A stretch of 64,000 nucleotides of DNA from Paenibacillus_F chitinolyticus_A. GTDB taxonomy: Bacteria > Bacillota > Bacilli > Paenibacillales > NBRC-103111. The position numbers were made by a program, and so were the translations under genes. The notes beneath the pieces were generated by a model. It was not told the DNA's origin. It searched no databases and saw only the letters and a list, made by a program, of their open reading frames with translations. The stretch is taken from the NCBI RefSeq assembly GCF_045038035.1, contig NZ_CP173427.1:1798001-1862000 (forward strand), written 5' to 3'. Below, piece by piece: positions 50,587 to 58,049 of this stretch (positions are counted from its first letter, which is position 1; each line of letters starts with the position of its first letter).

Positions 50587-51111
50587 TTACGAGATGATAA
50601 AATGCACCGTGCAGCCGTAAGCGCGGGCGGTCCGGTCCATCAATTCGTCATGCTGCCGGTCAACCACGAAGTGAAGTCCGTCCGCTTCGTGAAACCGGGC
50701 GATCACGTATTCGTCCATCTGCCGCCGGGCCAGCTCCGGTTCCGCTTCGGATGCGGTTTTCATGGGCGAATCGGGATCTTCTACGGCACCCGTTTGGAGA
50801 CGGAAGACGGCGATGCCGGGTTCGTACAAGTACACGTGTCCGGCGCCGCTTTCAAACCCATAGTCCGAAAAATAACCGGTCCGTTCCGCATGGGGAGGAA
50901 GCAACACGAGATTCATCGGCTCGGCTTCATAACCGTGCCGGCTGACCAGCTCCTTCGCTTGGTGGAGCTCTTCTTCGCGGTTAAAAACAAATACTTCCTG
51001 ATCCTGATCGAACAGCTCGACCGTCTCTTTGAGTTCCAGGTCAAACGGGGCGGAGTCTGCCGACGGTCCGTCTTGGCGGAAATCCACGATAAGGGCAGGC
51101 TTAAGCTGCAT
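50587..51111 (-). CDS. Hypothetical acidic protein
   Basis: A 174-residue soluble acidic protein without a family that I can name: QLKPALIVDFRQDGPSADSA at the start, LYEPGIAVFRLQTGAVEDPD in the middle and GLHFVVDRQHDELMDRTARA near the end. The minus strand is preferred over a slightly longer opposite frame because it has GAGGAATGG before the ATG, normal codon use and a terminator at its end. Cytoplasmic by sequence. Confidence 0.72.
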   Translation of the reverse strand: MQLKPALIVDFRQDGPSADSAPFDLELKETVELFDQDQEVFVFNREEELHQAKELVSRHGYEAEPMNLVLLPPHAERTGYFSDYGFESGAGHVYLYEPGIAVFRLQTGAVEDPDSPMKTASEAEPELARRQMDEYVIARFHEADGLHFVVDRQHDELMDRTARAYGCTVHFIIS

Positions 51112-51248
51112 AATCCATTCCTCGCTTTCGTATCCGGCGCATTCACGTGAACCCGAAGAAGACCCTTTTTCCCGCGCACCTCATCATCCTTACGGACCCT
51201 AAACCATTGACCTTTCAAAAGCGACAGATCACGCCAGACGGAATCGGT

Positions 51249-52346
51249 CTACCAGTTTAGTCCCAGTTTGATGGCCAAAAGTCCGTCTTCCAGGGTAATC
51301 TGTTCCACGGAAACGAAGGAGAAGAGCTTCTTCGGATAAATGCGCAGATTAAATTCCTTTTCCAGTGACTTACCCGTTGTATCCGGCAATTTAAACCCGT
51401 TAAACACTAATTCCTGCACACGGAAGGCGATGACCGGCTGGTCTCCGTCTTTTTCCATTTCGTAGGTGCCCTTTATGGAGACGTCCATATCGTCCTTGGT
51501 GCCGAAGGCCATGACGCCGTCCGGCTTGAACTGAAACGTTAGATCGTCGAACTTGCTGTCTTTGCTGCGAAGAAACGCGTTAAGCTGATGGTCGGTCATT
51601 TGAAATTTGCCGCCGCCCGTTTCCAGGGTCAAATGACTGTCTTTGCCCCCGGGTGTCAGCAGTTCCGGAAAATAATCCATCACACCGGCCAGCGACCGGA
51701 AGTATGTACGGAACAATGGCAGTCCTTCCTGTTCCCAGCGTCCGTTGAGTTCCTGGATTAGAGCGAGAATAAGTTCGCTCCTACCGCTTGCGTCCAGTTC
51801 CCGGTTCAGCTCGGACTGAAGAGCGAGAATCCGCTCCTTTTGCTTAAGATAGTTTTCTTTGGTTTTCTGCAAATCGGTTCGCTGATTCGCCAATTTCGTT
51901 TTCATGGCGCCCAGCTCGCGGTAGGCGTCCTGATGAGCCGTCAGCGAACGATGATCATGATCGAGAATGATGTCCAGATACTCGTATGTTTTGAGGAGAT
52001 CCGGGAGCGAACGGACCGACAGCAGGACGGACCAGAGCGATTCTCGCTCGCCGGCATAATAGGAGCGGATGACCTTGCCCGCTCGTTTTTTCGCATCTTT
52101 AACGACGATTTCCTGGGCGGCGATCTTTTTCTCTGTATCGGTCAGCTGACCGCCGAGCTTCATGTCCTCCTCCGCGAGGCGGGCGATTTCACGGTCGATT
52201 TCATGGACCGTCAGCCCTTTCTGCAGAAGAGCTTCGGTTTCTTTCTTTTCCGCTTCCGTTCTGATTTCCGCATGAACCGGAACAAAAAGGAGGCTTGTCC
52301 CGAACAGAAGGGTGCAGAAGGTGAGGGTGAATTTTTTCAAAATCAT
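51249..52346 (-). CDS. Secreted coiled-coil protein without hydrolase domain (CwlO/PcsB-like N-terminus)
   Basis: A 365-residue exported protein. A signal peptide (LKKFTLTFCTLLFGTSLLFV, cleavage after VHA) is followed by a long coiled coil (about 30-200) holding KVIRSYYAGERESLWSVLLS and RSLPDLLKTYEYLDIILDHD, typical of PcsB/CwlO peptidoglycan hydrolases regulated by FtsEX. The usual NlpC/P60 or CHAP domain is absent; residues about 230-365 form a beta-rich domain I cannot name. ATG follows AAAGGGGTCACCAC. It could be a regulator or a decoy partner of a cell-wall enzyme. Confidence 0.8.
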   Translation of the reverse strand: MILKKFTLTFCTLLFGTSLLFVPVHAEIRTEAEKKETEALLQKGLTVHEIDREIARLAEEDMKLGGQLTDTEKKIAAQEIVVKDAKKRAGKVIRSYYAGERESLWSVLLSVRSLPDLLKTYEYLDIILDHDHRSLTAHQDAYRELGAMKTKLANQRTDLQKTKENYLKQKERILALQSELNRELDASGRSELILALIQELNGRWEQEGLPLFRTYFRSLAGVMDYFPELLTPGGKDSHLTLETGGGKFQMTDHQLNAFLRSKDSKFDDLTFQFKPDGVMAFGTKDDMDVSIKGTYEMEKDGDQPVIAFRVQELVFNGFKLPDTTGKSLEKEFNLRIYPKKLFSFVSVEQITLEDGLLAIKLGLNW

Positions 52347-52395
52347 GTGGTGACCCCTTTAATTCCGAAATTATCCCATTCTATGAGAACGGGTT

Positions 52396-52432
52396 CAAAA
52401 AAATACTTACCTCCCGCAGGCGGAAAGTAAGC
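52396..52432 (-). terminator. Rho-independent terminator (minus strand)
   Basis: Read on the minus strand: CTTAC TT TCC GCCTGC GGGAG GTAAG, then TA and seven Ts. It ends the lipoprotein gene at 52441-53436. Confidence 0.85.
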
Positions 52433-52440
52433 AGCATGCT

Positions 52441-53436
52441 CTATTGTTTGCCGGCGCTGCCAAGACGCTTGAGAACTTCATCGATAGACTTGGTTTGCCG
52501 GGGCAGCGGCTTCCGGAATTCCGGTGCTTGGTTAACGGCATCGAAAGACTGCTGGAAGGAGAAGGTCTGGGCGGATGCGGACGATTTATTCCCTCCGGGG
52601 CCGGTAAATTTAAATTCCATGTCGATCTTTCGTAAAAAACCTTCCTTGTCGACAAGGACCGTCCATTTACCCGGGGCGGACAATTTAAACGAACTTGCCG
52701 AACGCCCGAATTCGGCGGCCTGCGCATCGGAAATAAGCCCGTTTGATTTCAGCGCTTCCAGGAAACGGGGGAGCTTCTCCTGCACCTTCTTATTCCAGGC
52801 GCCGGCGTTCATGCGGGTTACGGAGGCTGTATACGACCGGGCGGCCGAACCGTCTGTCAGCTTGACTTCCCCGTCATGCTCAAACCAGGCTTCGTCGGCC
52901 CCTTCCTGCAGAAGCTTGGACAAATCGGAAGAAAGCCGGGAGAGATGCTCCAGCGCGGGAGAAGCCCCGGTTTTCGGTACCGTGCCCGTCTTATCCCCTG
53001 CGGAAGCCGGAGAGTCCGGAGGCAGCCCCAGCCGTGTTACGAAATATTCGTTATCCGGGTTAAGAAGTGGCATATGGAAAAACAATTTGTTATCTTGGAA
53101 AAGAAGAGGGACCGTCAGTTCGGCGGAGCCGCTCCGTGAAGCTGCCTTGAGATCGGATTCCCAACGGATTGGATTTAAGGAAGCGGCGCCTTTCCATTCC
53201 AGCTTGCTGTCTTTGAGAAACGAAAACAGCTGCCCGGGGAGTGTGGACGAATCCCCTGCCGGAAGCCCGTCCAGGTGAAGATCGGCCTGGCCCGCGAAAG
53301 CGAAAGCGTTCATCTCCGCCTGCTTGTGCAGGGCGCCTTTGACGGCAGCCTTGGCAGCTTCGCGGTCCGAACAGCCGGATATGAGAACGGCGGGAACGGC
53401 AATGGCTATAGAAAGTGAAATGAGTGCTTTGAACAT
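52441..53436 (-). CDS. Predicted lipoprotein of unknown function
   Basis: A 331-residue lipoprotein with lipobox LISGC (Cys22) after FKALISLSIAIAVPAV. The body has the pattern of LolA-like or DUF6612-like lipoproteins: HKQAEMNAFAFAGQADLHLD near the start, SYTASVTRMNAGAWNKKVQE in the middle and KWTVLVDKEGFLRKIDMEFK near 240, which suggests a half-barrel that holds a hydrophobic ligand. Function unknown. It is transcribed towards the coiled-coil gene but separated from it by a terminator; divergent from the methyltransferase gene. Confidence 0.78.
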   Translation of the reverse strand: MFKALISLSIAIAVPAVLISGCSDREAAKAAVKGALHKQAEMNAFAFAGQADLHLDGLPAGDSSTLPGQLFSFLKDSKLEWKGAASLNPIRWESDLKAASRSGSAELTVPLLFQDNKLFFHMPLLNPDNEYFVTRLGLPPDSPASAGDKTGTVPKTGASPALEHLSRLSSDLSKLLQEGADEAWFEHDGEVKLTDGSAARSYTASVTRMNAGAWNKKVQEKLPRFLEALKSNGLISDAQAAEFGRSASSFKLSAPGKWTVLVDKEGFLRKIDMEFKFTGPGGNKSSASAQTFSFQQSFDAVNQAPEFRKPLPRQTKSIDEVLKRLGSAGKQ

Positions 53437-53527
53437 GCTGGGAATCCCCTTCCTTTTCTACCTTTTCTATTATATCTATTCAGGTTCTATTTGTCTTTAT
53501 CCCTACAATTTTCCTGGAGGCGAGAAA

Positions 53528-54694
53528 ATGAACGGATTTAACGGTCATAGGGGCATTCCTTCGGGAACCGGAGAAACTGCGGCGGATGCCGGTCATCCGG
53601 AAATCGTCGCGATTTTGAAAAGAAAAATAGAAGAAGAGGGACCTCTTCCTTTTCGGGATTATATGAGGATTTGTCTGTATCACCCGGAGTTTGGATATTA
53701 CCGGCGCGAGGAACCCAAAATCGGACGCGACGGCGATTTTTACACGAGCTCCAATCTGGGAAGCGTGATGGGAGAGATCATCGCCGGCGAGCTGCTGGCT
53801 TTTGCCGAGACCGCGCCGTCCGGCAGCCCCGTCGAATTCGTCGAATTCGGCGGAGGGACGGGCCGGCTGGCCCGGCAGGCGCTGGATGCGCTGCGCAGCC
53901 GCAGCCCGGGGCAGTACGCGTCCGTTTCGATCACGGCGATCGAATCGAGCGCGTACCACCGCGCCCTGCAGCGGGAGACGCTGCGGGAGCATGCGGACCG
54001 CCTCCGGTTCCTGACGGAGGCGGAGTGGCTGGCCGAGCCGGCCGGTGGCGGCGTATTCGCCGTCGCCAACGAGCTGGCGGACGCGATGCCGGTGCACCGC
54101 GTCCGCCAGCTCGTTGGCGACGGCCGGCTCGAGCTCGGTGCGGTCGGATGGGACGACCGCACGGGTTTTACCGAGCGGTGGCTGCCGCTCGGAGAAGACC
54201 ACCCGGCCGCGCTGCATCTCGGCCGCGAGGGGATCCGCCTGGCCCACGGGCAGCAGGCGGAAGTGAATCTTGGCGCGGGGGAGTGGATCGCCCGCGCCGC
54301 GCGGCGCATCCGCAGCGGACGGCTGCTGCTGGTGGATTACGGCGATACCGCCGGAGAGCTCTATGCGTCCCACCGGATGAACGGGACGCTGATGTGCTAC
54401 CGGCGGCATATCGCCGATGACAACCCTTACGCCGCCGCGGGGCGTAAGGATATAACCGCGCACGTCGATTTCACGGCGTGCATGCGCGCGGCCCGGGCGG
54501 CGGGATGGACCGTCGCCCGTTACGAGACGCAGCGCGAGTTCCTCGTGCGCGGCGGCATCCTCGGCCGGCTCGTGGAGCATGCCGGCCGGGATCCGTTCAG
54601 CCCGGAAGCGAAGGCGAACCGGGCGATCCGGCAGCTGCTCGTCAGCGACGGGATGAGCGAGCTGTTCAAGGTGCTGACGCTTGAACGCGAATAA
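53528..54694 (+). CDS. SAM-dependent methyltransferase of the MidA/NDUFAF7 family
   Basis: A 388-residue member of COG1565 (DUF185). Family marks are PFRDYMRICLYHPEFGYYRR, the GDFYTSS motif, the SAM loop VEFGGGTGRLARQAL and VANELADAMPVHRV. The mitochondrial relative methylates an arginine of complex I; the bacterial target is unknown. ATG at 53528 follows TGGAGGCGAGAAA. The coding sequence contains a perfect 27-bp inverted repeat at 54059-54124. Base composition of the middle part is more GC-rich than neighbours. Confidence 0.9.
   Translation: MNGFNGHRGIPSGTGETAADAGHPEIVAILKRKIEEEGPLPFRDYMRICLYHPEFGYYRREEPKIGRDGDFYTSSNLGSVMGEIIAGELLAFAETAPSGSPVEFVEFGGGTGRLARQALDALRSRSPGQYASVSITAIESSAYHRALQRETLREHADRLRFLTEAEWLAEPAGGGVFAVANELADAMPVHRVRQLVGDGRLELGAVGWDDRTGFTERWLPLGEDHPAALHLGREGIRLAHGQQAEVNLGAGEWIARAARRIRSGRLLLVDYGDTAGELYASHRMNGTLMCYRRHIADDNPYAAAGRKDITAHVDFTACMRAARAAGWTVARYETQREFLVRGGILGRLVEHAGRDPFSPEAKANRAIRQLLVSDGMSELFKVLTLERE
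54059..54124. repeat. Perfect 27-bp inverted repeat inside a coding sequence
   Basis: Bases 54059-54085 (containing CGCCAACGAGCTGGCGGACG) are the exact reverse complement of 54098-54124, with a 12-base spacer. The arms encode VANELADA and RVRQLVGD. Confidence 0.95.
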
Positions 54695-54789
54695 AGCTGA
54701 ATCCGCGATTATAAGCGCGCGGAATACTTATTTTAAGGAGAAAATACCGGTTTAGCAGAGAGCGGACGTAAGTGTCCCCAAGTCCAACG

Positions 54790-54832
54790 AAAAAAAGGTG
54801 ATCCGCGAGTTCAATCGCGAATCACCTTTTTT
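54790..54832. terminator. Bidirectional terminator
   Basis: AAAAAGGTGATCCGCGA, loop GTTCAA, TCGCGAATCACCTTTTTT; A and T runs on both sides serve the converging methyltransferase and DUF2626 genes. Confidence 0.92.
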
Positions 54833-54851
54833 GCTCAAGCGCCGTATGTAA

Positions 54852-55082
54852 TTAGAGAGGCATTTTGAACACGGACCAGTACGTGAATCCGGTAAACGAA
54901 ATAACCATATAGCCCCAGAACAATACGATGTAAGTACGTTCCGACAGCTTCAGATAGCCAAGTAGTACGAATACGACGGTTTGAAAAAAGAACAGCATGG
55001 ACATGGGATACATTTCTCCCGCCAGACTCATCAGGGCGATCACCAGAGTCCAGAAACCCAGAACTCGGAACATGCGATCCAT
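54852..55082 (-). CDS. DUF2626 membrane protein (YqgY-like)
   Basis: A 76-residue protein with three hydrophobic helices: DRMFRVLGFWTLVIALMSLA, MLFFFQTVVFVLLGYLKLSE and GYMVISFTGFTYWS. These match my recollection of YqgY/DUF2626. The start at 55082 is the internal ATG behind GGAGAGGGGGAA; the longer reading would add a non-conserved lead. A clear promoter lies about 50 bases upstream. Function unknown. Confidence 0.88.
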   Translation of the reverse strand: MDRMFRVLGFWTLVIALMSLAGEMYPMSMLFFFQTVVFVLLGYLKLSERTYIVLFWGYMVISFTGFTYWSVFKMPL

Positions 55083-55128
55083 GAAAACTTCCCCCTCTCC
55101 TACCACGATGCGAAATAATCTAATCTTC

Positions 55129-55157
55129 ATTATACCCAGCATACCCTGTAGTGTAAA
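55129..55157 (-). promoter_or_regulatory. SigA-type promoter of the DUF2626 gene
   Basis: On the minus strand TTTACA (55157-55152), 17-base spacer, TATAAT (55134-55129). Confidence 0.85.
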
Positions 55158-55459
55158 CATCCAATCGTCTCCCTTTGTTAAAAAGTTGTGACAAGCATTG
55201 CCAATTCCGGGCGAAGCTTCCGCGGTTGTCTCTTAACCGGTCTTCTTTTTAGGTATGAGTGTCATAAAAATTGGAAATACCAAATAGTATCAAATAGATT
55301 CTATGAAATCTGCCAGGGACATAGAGATAGTACGAGCGGAACCGTTCACGGATAAATCTCCTGCCCGGCTTATGAACGGTCCGGCCGATTGGGCATGGAA
55401 GTCGAATGCGCGGTAGGACGTGATCTATTTTGGACAATAGGTTAGGAGGATTGTAAAAC
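55158..55459. other. Intergenic region before rsfA
   Basis: About 300 bases between divergent genes. The + strand promoter of rsfA should lie here, but no SigF/SigG-like box could be fixed. A/T-rich stretches occur at 55255-55310. No gene-like frame with a ribosome binding site was found. Confidence 0.45.
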
Positions 55460-56107
55460 ATGACGGCAATCAGGCAGGATGCTTGGAGCGACGAAGATGA
55501 TTTGATGCTCGCGGAGGTAACGCTGCGCCATATCCGGGAAGGCAGTACTCAACTGGCCGCGTTTGAAGAAGTGGGGGAGCGTATCGGGCGGACGGCCGCG
55601 GCATGCGGGTTCCGGTGGAACAGCTTCGTACGCAAGAAATACGAGGCCGCCATTTCCATTGCGAAATCCCAGCGGCAGAAAAGAGCGCAGCTGAAAAAGC
55701 ATGCGGCCGTTTCTACTATTTCCGGGGGAACCTCGCTAGCCGTTCTGGACGTTCTGGACCCGTCGGGCCGTGAAGTGACGGAAGAGGCGCTTTCCATTGA
55801 TGCGGTAATCCGGTTCCTGCGGCAGTGGAAGCAGACTTATCAGGATCTGATGCGCCATATCAAGCAGATGGAGCGCTCTTTGAACGACAAGGAAGAGGAG
55901 CTTTCCAAATACCGCAGAGAGAACGAGCAGCTCAACAAGCAGGTCAATGAAGTTGAAACCGATTACCGGGTTGTCAACGATGATTATAAGGCACTTATCC
56001 AAATTATGGACCGTGCCCGGAAAATGGCCTTTTTAGTAGAAGAAGAGGAAGAGAGCAAGCCGAGGTTCAAGATGGACGCAAACGGTAATTTAGAGAGAAT
56101 AGATTAA
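55460..56107 (+). CDS. rsfA: RsfA family prespore-type transcription factor
   Basis: A 215-residue Myb/SANT-like DNA-binding protein. The N-terminal domain reads RQDAWSDEDDLMLAEVTLRH and GRTAAACGFRWNSFVRKKYE; a coiled coil (about 125-175) follows. RsfA tunes SigF-dependent genes in the B. subtilis forespore, and the family also includes YlfR/YwfN-like relatives. ATG follows TTAGGAGGATTGTAAAAC. Together with panE downstream this corresponds to ylbO...ylbQ, with ylbP missing. Confidence 0.92.
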   Translation: MTAIRQDAWSDEDDLMLAEVTLRHIREGSTQLAAFEEVGERIGRTAAACGFRWNSFVRKKYEAAISIAKSQRQKRAQLKKHAAVSTISGGTSLAVLDVLDPSGREVTEEALSIDAVIRFLRQWKQTYQDLMRHIKQMERSLNDKEEELSKYRRENEQLNKQVNEVETDYRVVNDDYKALIQIMDRARKMAFLVEEEEESKPRFKMDANGNLERID

Positions 56108-56120
56108 AGATCTTCCTGGG

Positions 56121-56159
56121 AATCCTTCCGGTATACTGCCGGGGGGATTTATTTTTTTT
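56121..56159 (+). terminator. Rho-independent terminator of rsfA
   Basis: AATCC TT CCGG, loop TATACTG, CCGG GG GGATT (two G-T pairs), then TATTTTTTTT. Confidence 0.85.
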
Positions 56160-56266
56160 GAAGCGTCAAGAAGGATTACGCCGCCCTTGCGGTGAATGGC
56201 TGAAAAATGGCGAATGAAGCAAGGAATAAGGGGCCGAATGCAAAATAAGATAAAGGAGTGGGAGCC

Positions 56267-57229
56267 ATGCTGATAGAAGTCGTCGGAGGCGGCTCGCTGG
56301 GACTGCTGTTTGCGGCCAAACTGGCGGCAGCCGGCTGCCGGGTAAAGCTGGTTACGAGAAGCAGGGAACAGGCGGAAGCCGTAAACAAGAAAGGAATCCG
56401 TGTGGAGGGCTGGACGGAGTTAACGGCTGAAGTCCCCGCACTCGCTTTTCCGGATGCCGTGAGCGGTATGAATTCCGCGGATCGATCCGAAGCAAAGTTT
56501 ATTCTCCTGGCAGTAAAACAAACGGCTTTTACGGAAGAGTTGGCGTCTTATCTGATTTCTTCCATGGAGAAAGGCGCGGGGCTTGTTTCGCTTCAGAACG
56601 GGATCGGCCACTGGGAGAAGCTGGACAGCGAGAAAGCCCGTCCCTTCAAGATCCAGGCGGTGACCACGGAGGGGGCGAGACGTTTGTCGCATTCGGAAGT
56701 GGCGCATACGGGCCGCGGCTGGACACGGATCGGCCATATTCATGCCAAGGATACGGAACCGCATACAGAGAAGGTTCCGCAAATAAATTTGAAAACGGTT
56801 CAAGATTGTTTAAAGCAAGCAGGATTTGACGTTTTTGTGTCGAAGAGTATAGAGCGCCATATATGGAGCAAGCTTTTGATCAATGCGGTGATTAATCCGC
56901 TGACGGCTCTGCTCCGGATTCCTAACGGGAAGCTGCCTGAGACTCCGGACTCACTGCTGCTGATGAGGAAGCTCTTCGAGGAAGGAAGGGACTTGGCGCT
57001 TACACAGCACGTAACGGTTGAAGAATCTTTATGGGACGAAATCCTGGAAGTTTGCCGGAAGACGGCTGTCAACCGATCTTCGATGCTGCAGGATATCGCG
57101 GCGGGCAGGATGACGGAAATTGAGGCGATCACGGGTGGTCTGCTCGCAAAAGCGGAGCTGGCCGGGATGTCCATGCCCACTCATGAAACCGTATACCGGC
57201 TGATTAAAGCTGCGGAGCAAAGTGGGTGA
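56267..57229 (+). CDS. panE: 2-dehydropantoate 2-reductase (ketopantoate reductase)
   Basis: A 320-residue NADPH enzyme of pantothenate synthesis. The nucleotide-binding site is EVVGGGSLGLLFAAKLAAAG at the N-terminus; the catalytic Lys lies in WSKLLINAVINPLTALL (about residue 200) and a Glu follows in the C-terminal helical domain, with LLMRKLFEEGRDLA and MLQDIAAGRMTEIEAITGGL as hallmarks. ATG at 56267 is chosen nine bases after AAGGAG; an in-frame GTG is inside that site. Its stop overlaps the next gene (GTGA). Confidence 0.94.
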   Translation: MLIEVVGGGSLGLLFAAKLAAAGCRVKLVTRSREQAEAVNKKGIRVEGWTELTAEVPALAFPDAVSGMNSADRSEAKFILLAVKQTAFTEELASYLISSMEKGAGLVSLQNGIGHWEKLDSEKARPFKIQAVTTEGARRLSHSEVAHTGRGWTRIGHIHAKDTEPHTEKVPQINLKTVQDCLKQAGFDVFVSKSIERHIWSKLLINAVINPLTALLRIPNGKLPETPDSLLLMRKLFEEGRDLALTQHVTVEESLWDEILEVCRKTAVNRSSMLQDIAAGRMTEIEAITGGLLAKAELAGMSMPTHETVYRLIKAAEQSG

Positions 57230-57630
57230 CGATGGGATTGGATTCATTCATAGACGGATTATCCAGCATATATGCGGTTCTTGCTATGCTCCCTTTTCTT
57301 TCCTTTGTGCTTATATGGATAATCGTATATATTGTAACCAAAGAAAAGAAAAAATCCACCCGGATTACTATGGATCTCACGACCTTCCTGCTGCTCGGAT
57401 CCGTCGCGTCGCTGTGGAATTCTTTGTTCTCCAGCTCGTTCGGATTATGGTTTCTTCTGCTGGTCATTCTTATCGTTTTCGGGCTTATAGGCGGATACCA
57501 GAACGACCGGAAAGGGAAGATGGAACTGGGGAAATCGCTGCGCATCGTATGGCGGCTCAGTTTTATGGGACTTTCTCTTCTGTATGTCATGTTTATGGTG
57601 GTTCGCATGGGGACGGCTGTTCTCGGATAG
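57226..57630 (+). CDS. DUF3397 family membrane protein
   Basis: A 134-residue protein with four hydrophobic helices (YAVLAMLPFLSFVLIWIIVY, DLTTFLLLGSVASLWNSLF, LWFLLLVILIVFGLIGG, LSFMGLSLLYVMFMVV). The size and its place after panE match DUF3397. The GTG start overlaps the panE stop, so translation is coupled; an ATG six bases on is also possible. In related species bshC follows; here the opp operon follows instead. Confidence 0.83.
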   Translation: MTMGLDSFIDGLSSIYAVLAMLPFLSFVLIWIIVYIVTKEKKKSTRITMDLTTFLLLGSVASLWNSLFSSSFGLWFLLLVILIVFGLIGGYQNDRKGKMELGKSLRIVWRLSFMGLSLLYVMFMVVRMGTAVLG

Positions 57631-58049
57631 CGGTCTCCCTTTTACCGACATGAATTGACCGCAGTTCAACTAATTGACGAATTAACGCTCTAAAGCAGTG
57701 CTGGCGCAGGTTAGGCGCGGTTCGGAAGTCTCAAATACTCGAACCTATGTAGAAAATTACAAGTAGATTTTATTGACCTTTGGTTGTATAATAGGTAATT
57801 AGTAACAGTTTAGCCTTTACAGCATTTTAACATTTTTGCAAGAGAAAGTTCCTTTTTACAAAAAAGATTCTGGACTTCCTGACAAACTGTGTTATAAAAT
57901 GTAACATGTAAGGGCGAAAGGTCGATATTGTCGCTTTAGCTCGGAGAAGTGCCTCGATTAGGGGAAGCGGTGTCATTGGAAAATTCGAAATTTTCCGTCA
58001 AACACCTTTAACCATAAGATTTATTATTAAAGGGAGGAATAATTACCGT
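57631..58049 (+). promoter_or_regulatory. Upstream region of the opp operon
   Basis: About 420 bases without a gene. The best promoter is TGGACT (57871-57876) and TATAAA (57893-57898) with 16 bases between and an extended -10 TGT; another TATAAT at 57787-57792 lacks a -35. The leader carries GGTGT (57969-57973) with ACACC (58002-58006) enclosing GGAAAAT / ATTTTCC (57978-57996). This hairpin has no T run and may protect the message or be an operator. Confidence 0.55.

Noticed and set aside
50602..51150. 182-residue + strand frame opposite the hypothetical gene at 50587-51111
   Set aside because: It starts without a ribosome binding site right after a terminator, while the minus-strand frame has a proper site and normal codon use.
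57969..58006. CodY or terminator site in the oppA leader
   Set aside because: The hairpin has no T run, and the match to the CodY consensus has about five mismatches in fifteen.
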